DNA from: Muribaculaceae bacterium
GTDB taxonomy: Bacteria; Bacteroidota; Bacteroidia; Bacteroidales; Muribaculaceae
Assembly (NCBI GenBank): GCA_022511505.1
Contig: JAFLTK010000052.1
Coordinates: 1-8,873, forward strand
Length of the DNA stretch: 8,873 bases
Direction: 5' to 3'
In this document: one piece after another, positions 6,575 to 8,873 of the stretch
How the letters are laid out: the number at the start of each line of letters is the position of its first letter
How positions within the stretch are numbered: position 1 is the first letter of the stretch
The notes under the pieces: generated by a model
What the model was told of the DNA's origin: nothing
Seen by the model: the letters and a program-made list of their open reading frames with translations, nothing else
Databases searched by the model: none
Position numbers and translations under genes: made by a program

Positions 6575-6733
6575 ATGGAAACAAAACATTGCTTGATGAA
6601 AGAAGGGCTAAAAATGGGTTTTGAGATTGCGAAACTCACCTTCAAGGCAGCCACCGTTGTTGCCGCATTTATGACAGTGTGTGAGCTTCATCGTCTGCAC
6701 AAAGGCTTAGAAACCCACCGCGCGACAAGGTAA
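6575..6733 (+). CDS. 52-residue helical protein of unknown function
   Basis: A short gene for a protein with a basic N-terminal part (METKHCLMKEGLK) and a hydrophobic or amphipathic helix (about 15-38, GFEIAKLTFKAATVVAAF followed by MTVCEL), then a His/Lys/Arg-rich tail. It may be a small membrane-associated protein, although the lysines in the helix make a full membrane span uncertain. Start choice: ATG at 6575 preceded by an A/T-rich stretch typical of Bacteroidetes starts; upstream in-frame TTG (6545) and ATG (6548) would add only ten residues. The gene stands between two terminators (6446-6484 and 6760-6803), so it forms its own unit, but I see no good promoter match. I do not recognise a family. 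Confidence 0.6.
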   Translation: METKHCLMKEGLKMGFEIAKLTFKAATVVAAFMTVCELHRLHKGLETHRATR

Positions 6734-6759
6734 ATACCCGTTTGTGCGAAAAAGTAGAC

Positions 6760-6803
6760 ACTGATGGTTGTGACCCGGCCGGGCCATAACCATCAGTATT
6801 TTT
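6760..6803 (+). terminator. Rho-independent terminator after the 52-residue protein gene
   Basis: ACTGATGGTT (6760-6769) pairs with AACCATCAGT (6788-6797). The stem continues inward with GTG/CAT pairing and CCC/GGG around a GGCC loop (6774-6783). A run of five T follows at 6799-6803. It begins 26 bp after the stop at 6733. Confidence 0.85.
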
Positions 6804-6901
6804 GATAGATATACAACAAATGAATAAATGGATAGATATAGATTAACAATTATTTAATACTTATTAACCAATATTAGCAGTGTTTTATAAAAGAAATTTT
6901 A

Positions 6902-6909
6902 TAAATTTG
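6902..6909 (+). promoter_or_regulatory. -7 box of a candidate small RNA gene
   Basis: TAAATTTG matches TAnnTTTG exactly and follows about 95 bp of very AT-rich DNA (6804-6901). The expected -33 TTG is not clear (TGTTTT at 6881-6886 is the nearest). There is no credible protein gene downstream on this strand in the window, so the box would serve only the RNA described at 6915. Confidence 0.5.
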
Positions 6910-6914
6910 CGCTC

Positions 6915-7071
6915 AGTTTTGAATAGGGATTACGTCCATGAGAGGTTGTTAGCGTGAGATTTCTCATGGGAAAATATGGAAGGTATTTGAACCTAAAAAA
7001 TACCGCTATAGCTTAAATAATTAAGTGATATGTGTGTGAAGGCGTCACCGTGAGGCGGCGCTTTCATTTTT
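6915..7071 (+). ncRNA. Candidate stand-alone small RNA, about 155 nt, class unknown
   Basis: Between the -7 box at 6902 and a terminator-like hairpin at 7037-7071 there is no protein frame of normal size, but there are several stems. They are CCATGAGA/TCTCATGG (6936-6943 with 6962-6969), GGTATTT/AAATACC (6982-6988 with 6998-7004), CTTAA/TTAAG (7012-7016 with 7021-7025), and the terminal hairpin. I do not see the conserved features of the signal recognition particle RNA, tmRNA or RNase P RNA. A 16-residue micro-frame (6966-7016, MGKYGRYLNLKNTAIA) is the only alternative content. The 411-bp gap 6734-7144 otherwise holds the terminator at 6760 and AT-rich spacer; 7072-7144 shows nothing recognisable. 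Confidence 0.45.
7037..7071 (+). terminator. Terminator-like hairpin ending the candidate small RNA
   Basis: TGAAGGCG (7037-7044) pairs with CGCTTTCA (7059-7066; one G.U). An inner CCG/CGG stem (7048-7050 with 7056-7058) follows, and TTTTT lies at 7067-7071. The T-run is on the plus-strand side, so it terminates rightward transcription, not the leftward lpxB. Confidence 0.72.
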
Positions 7072-7144
7072 ATGATAGATTAGATGGGAGACTAACCTGC
7101 TATCGCGGCGACAATTAGGCGGGTAAAGTGGCCGGAGCGGCTCG

Positions 7145-8272
7145 TTAAGACAATGAATTGAGGATGGCGGCGGCGGCGGTGGCGGCCATGGAGCCGGTGC
7201 CGAGGCGTTCACGCATTTGGCGGTAACCGTCGAGTTGGGCACGTAGAGCGGGGGAGGCTGGGTTGAGCAGGGGGGTGAGGGCTGCGTCGACATCGTCGGG
7301 GTTGCAGTGGTGGAGGAGCATTTCGGGGACTATCTCGTGGCCGGCAATCAGGTTGGGGAGGGAGACGTGGTCGATTTTCAAGATGCGTTTAAAAAGGTTG
7401 TAGCTCAGGCGTGAGCCGTTGGCGCGGTAGAGAACAACCTGAGGCGTGCCGATGAGGGCGGCCTCGAGGGAAGCTGTGCCCGAGGTGACGAGGGCGGCGA
7501 CGGAGTGGGCCATGAGGTCGAAGGTGGCGTTGTCGACAATGGGGAGGGTGGTATAGCGCCGATAGAGGGCTATGTCAATGCCGGGTGCACCGGCAACGAC
7601 GGCTTGAAGGTCGGGGTGACGGGCGGCTACGGCAGTCATGACGGGAAGGTTGTTGCGTATCTCGCCGATGCGGCTGCCGGGGACGAGGGCGAGGATGGGG
7701 CGGCCGGTCAGATTGTGGTCTGCTATAAATTGGTCGCGAGTTGGAAGGGTGGAGAGGCGGCGGTCGACTTCTTCGAGGGAGGGGTTGCCGGCATAGATGG
7801 CGGCGTCAAAGCCGTGGCGGCCGTAGAATTCAGGCTCAAAGGGGAGGAGGCAGAAGATGGCTTTGGAGTATTTTTTAAGTTGCTTGACGCGATATTCTTT
7901 CCATGCCCAGACCTTGGGCGGGATGTAGTAGAAAACGGGGATGCCGATGGCGGCGGCATGGCGGGCGAGGCGCAGATTGAAGCCGGGGTAGTCGACGAGG
8001 ATGACGGCGTCGGGGCGGCGGGCGGTGATTGCGCGACGGGCGGTGGCGAGGTTGCGGCCCAAGCGGTGGATGTTGCGCAGGACTTCGCTGAATCCCATGA
8101 ATGCCATGTCGCGGTAGTGGATGAGCGGCTCGGTGCCGGCTGCGCGCGCCATCAGGTCGCCGCCGAGGAAGGTAACTTCAACAGCGGAGTCGAGTTTGCG
8201 CAACTCGGCAATCAGATGGGAGGCGTGGAGGTCGCCCGAGGCCTCGCCGGCCGAGATGAATAGACGTGGCAT
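7145..8272 (-). CDS. lpxB: Lipid-A-disaccharide synthase LpxB
   Basis: A 375-residue protein of normal length for LpxB (glycosyltransferase family 19), a peripheral membrane enzyme that joins UDP-2,3-diacylglucosamine to lipid X to make the tetra-acyl disaccharide 1-phosphate of lipid A. Family motifs are all present: SAGEASGDLHA (7-17), MGFSEVL (59-65), DYPGFN (94-99, with the conserved acidic residue D94), YYIPPKVWAWK (115-125), CLLPFEPEFY (141-150), LVPGSRIGEIRNNLP (196-210, with the conserved Arg), SGTASLEAALIGTPQVVLYR (264-283) and SLPNLIAG (304-311). The start at 8272 gives MPRLFISAGE, as expected for the family. No convincing -7 box was found upstream. The neighbour upstream is a BI-1 family gene, 222 bp away with hairpins between, so lpxB looks independently transcribed or dependent on read-through. 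Confidence 0.97.
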   Translation of the reverse strand: MPRLFISAGEASGDLHASHLIAELRKLDSAVEVTFLGGDLMARAAGTEPLIHYRDMAFMGFSEVLRNIHRLGRNLATARRAITARRPDAVILVDYPGFNLRLARHAAAIGIPVFYYIPPKVWAWKEYRVKQLKKYSKAIFCLLPFEPEFYGRHGFDAAIYAGNPSLEEVDRRLSTLPTRDQFIADHNLTGRPILALVPGSRIGEIRNNLPVMTAVAARHPDLQAVVAGAPGIDIALYRRYTTLPIVDNATFDLMAHSVAALVTSGTASLEAALIGTPQVVLYRANGSRLSYNLFKRILKIDHVSLPNLIAGHEIVPEMLLHHCNPDDVDAALTPLLNPASPALRAQLDGYRQMRERLGTGSMAATAAAAILNSLS

Positions 8273-8277
8273 AGTTA

Positions 8278-8315
8278 ATAGAGAATAGTGAACAGTGAAT
8301 AGATATTAGTAGATA
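8278..8315. repeat. Degenerate GAATAGTGAA-type short repeat upstream of lpxB
   Basis: The stretch repeats variants of GAATAGTGAA, CAGTGAATAG and ATTAGTAGAT immediately upstream of the lpxB start. It shares TAGTGAATAG-like units with 5641-5664. It is intergenic and non-coding. Confidence 0.45.
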
Positions 8316-8390
8316 TTTAAGTCCCGCAATGTCGATTTAAAGTTTATTGATATGTCGGCATTTAAACTGTTAAACTACAAAACTTTAAGC

Positions 8391-8449
8391 TTCAACTTGA
8401 GCGCAGCGAGAGTTGAATTAACCCCGCGCGGACGGTCCGGCGGGGTTAA
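8391..8449. repeat. Two adjacent inverted repeats between the BI-1 family gene and lpxB
   Basis: TTCAACT (8391-8397) pairs with AGTTGAA (8411-8417). Directly next to it, TTAACCCCGC (8418-8427) pairs with GCGGGGTTAA (8440-8449), with a nested CGGA/TCCG stem (8429-8432 with 8436-8439). The second is terminator-like in position, 45 bp after the BI-1 family stop at 8495, but neither side has a true U-run, so termination strength is uncertain. Confidence 0.6.
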
Positions 8450-8494
8450 TGAGAGTTATGGAACGTAGTAGAAAGGTCTACTACCTGATTCTGA

Positions 8495-8873
8495 TTAGTT
8501 GCGTGAACTGCCGAAGAAGCGCAGCAGGTAGAGGAAGAGGTTAATAAAGTCGAGGTAGAGCGAGAGGGCGCCGAGGGTGGCGATGTGACCATACTGGGCG
8601 GGAGTTGCCATTTGGCTCATCTGCTTGATTTTCTGGGTGTCCCATGCGGTTAAGCCGACGAAAATTATCACTCCGGCGATGGAGATTATCCACCCGAGGG
8701 TGTCGCTCTTGAAGAAGATATTGACCACCGAGGCGATAATCAGTCCGATAAGGGCCATGAACAGAATATTGCCAAAGCGGGTAAGGTCACGGGTGGTGAA
8801 ATAGCCGTAGACACTCATGGCGCCGAAGGTGCCGGCGGTGATGAAGAAGGTCTTGGCGATAGAGGCATGGGTA
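8495..8873 (-). CDS. Bax inhibitor-1 / YccA-YbhL family membrane protein, C-terminal part
   Basis: The frame runs leftward from the right edge of the window to the stop at 8495; its N-terminal part lies outside. An internal Met at 8818 is not the start, because the frame continues upstream as SIAKTFFITAGTFGAM, a characteristic segment of this family. The visible 125 or so residues contain several membrane helices: FFITAGTFGAMSVYGYFT, ILFMALIGLIIASVVNIFF, LGWIISIAGVIIFVGLTAW, and the last one in LGALSLYLDFINLFLYLLRFF. The family motif DTQKIKQM follows the third helix. BI-1/YccA proteins are six- to seven-helix inner-membrane proteins, some shown to conduct Ca2+ or to interact with FtsH; the role in Bacteroidales is not settled. 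It is followed by inverted repeats at 8391-8449. Confidence 0.93.
   Translation of the reverse strand, partial: THASIAKTFFITAGTFGAMSVYGYFTTRDLTRFGNILFMALIGLIIASVVNIFFKSDTLGWIISIAGVIIFVGLTAWDTQKIKQMSQMATPAQYGHIATLGALSLYLDFINLFLYLLRFFGSSRN

Noticed and set aside
6915..7071. Assigning the candidate RNA to SRP RNA, tmRNA or 6S RNA
   Set aside because: I could not see the conserved SRP tetraloop region or a tmRNA tag frame, and the short scattered stems do not make the long 6S rod by eye.
7505..8263. Long plus-strand open frame (252 codons) over lpxB
   Set aside because: The minus-strand frame has all LpxB motifs; the plus-strand product is a Gly/Ala/Val/Asp-rich shadow typical of GC-rich coding DNA.

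Overview
The window reads as a chromosomal piece of a Bacteroidales bacterium, plausibly a gut Muribaculaceae-type lineage (family level is inference). Supporting signs are a Gram-negative lipid A gene (lpxB), two lipobox lipoproteins, a PorT-like outer-membrane barrel, a secreted protein with the short C-terminal tail common in Bacteroidales, start sites without Shine-Dalgarno sequences, and several matches to the Bacteroidetes -7 box TAnnTTTG. Genes are GC-rich and the gaps between them are AT-rich. No transposase, CRISPR array, tRNA or rRNA was seen.

Layout. A plus-strand gene ends at 148 and is followed by a long perfect hairpin (157-193) that separates it from a leftward four-gene operon at 3419-239. 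In transcription order the operon encodes a beta-barrel outer-membrane protein, a lipoprotein with an acidic, possibly surface-export, segment after its Cys, a membrane-anchored protein-kinase-like protein that lacks the catalytic HRD aspartate, and a YghO-like GNAT-fold protein. It has a good promoter at 3503-3533. A leftward gene (5570-3702) encodes a 622-residue secreted protein and has its own -7 box and a strong terminator at 3645-3682.

From about 5800 to 7071 there are three small rightward units. The first is a lipoprotein gene (5979-6437) with a roughly 145-nt leader that can fold into a closed multi-branch structure with an alternative pairing; it ends in a textbook terminator. The second is a 52-residue helical protein gene (6575-6733), also with a terminator. 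The third is a stretch without a credible protein gene, but with a -7 box (6902-6909) and a terminator-like hairpin (7037-7071), which together outline a candidate small RNA of about 155 nt. The window closes with leftward lpxB and the C-terminal part of a Bax-inhibitor-1 family membrane protein cut by the window edge.

How the genes work together. Most of the window concerns the cell envelope: lipid A synthesis, lipoproteins, an outer-membrane barrel, a secreted protein and membrane-anchored proteins. The least explained elements are the operon containing the pseudokinase, the structured leader before 5979, and the candidate RNA at 6915-7071. All RNA foldings were done by eye, with no energy calculation or comparative support.
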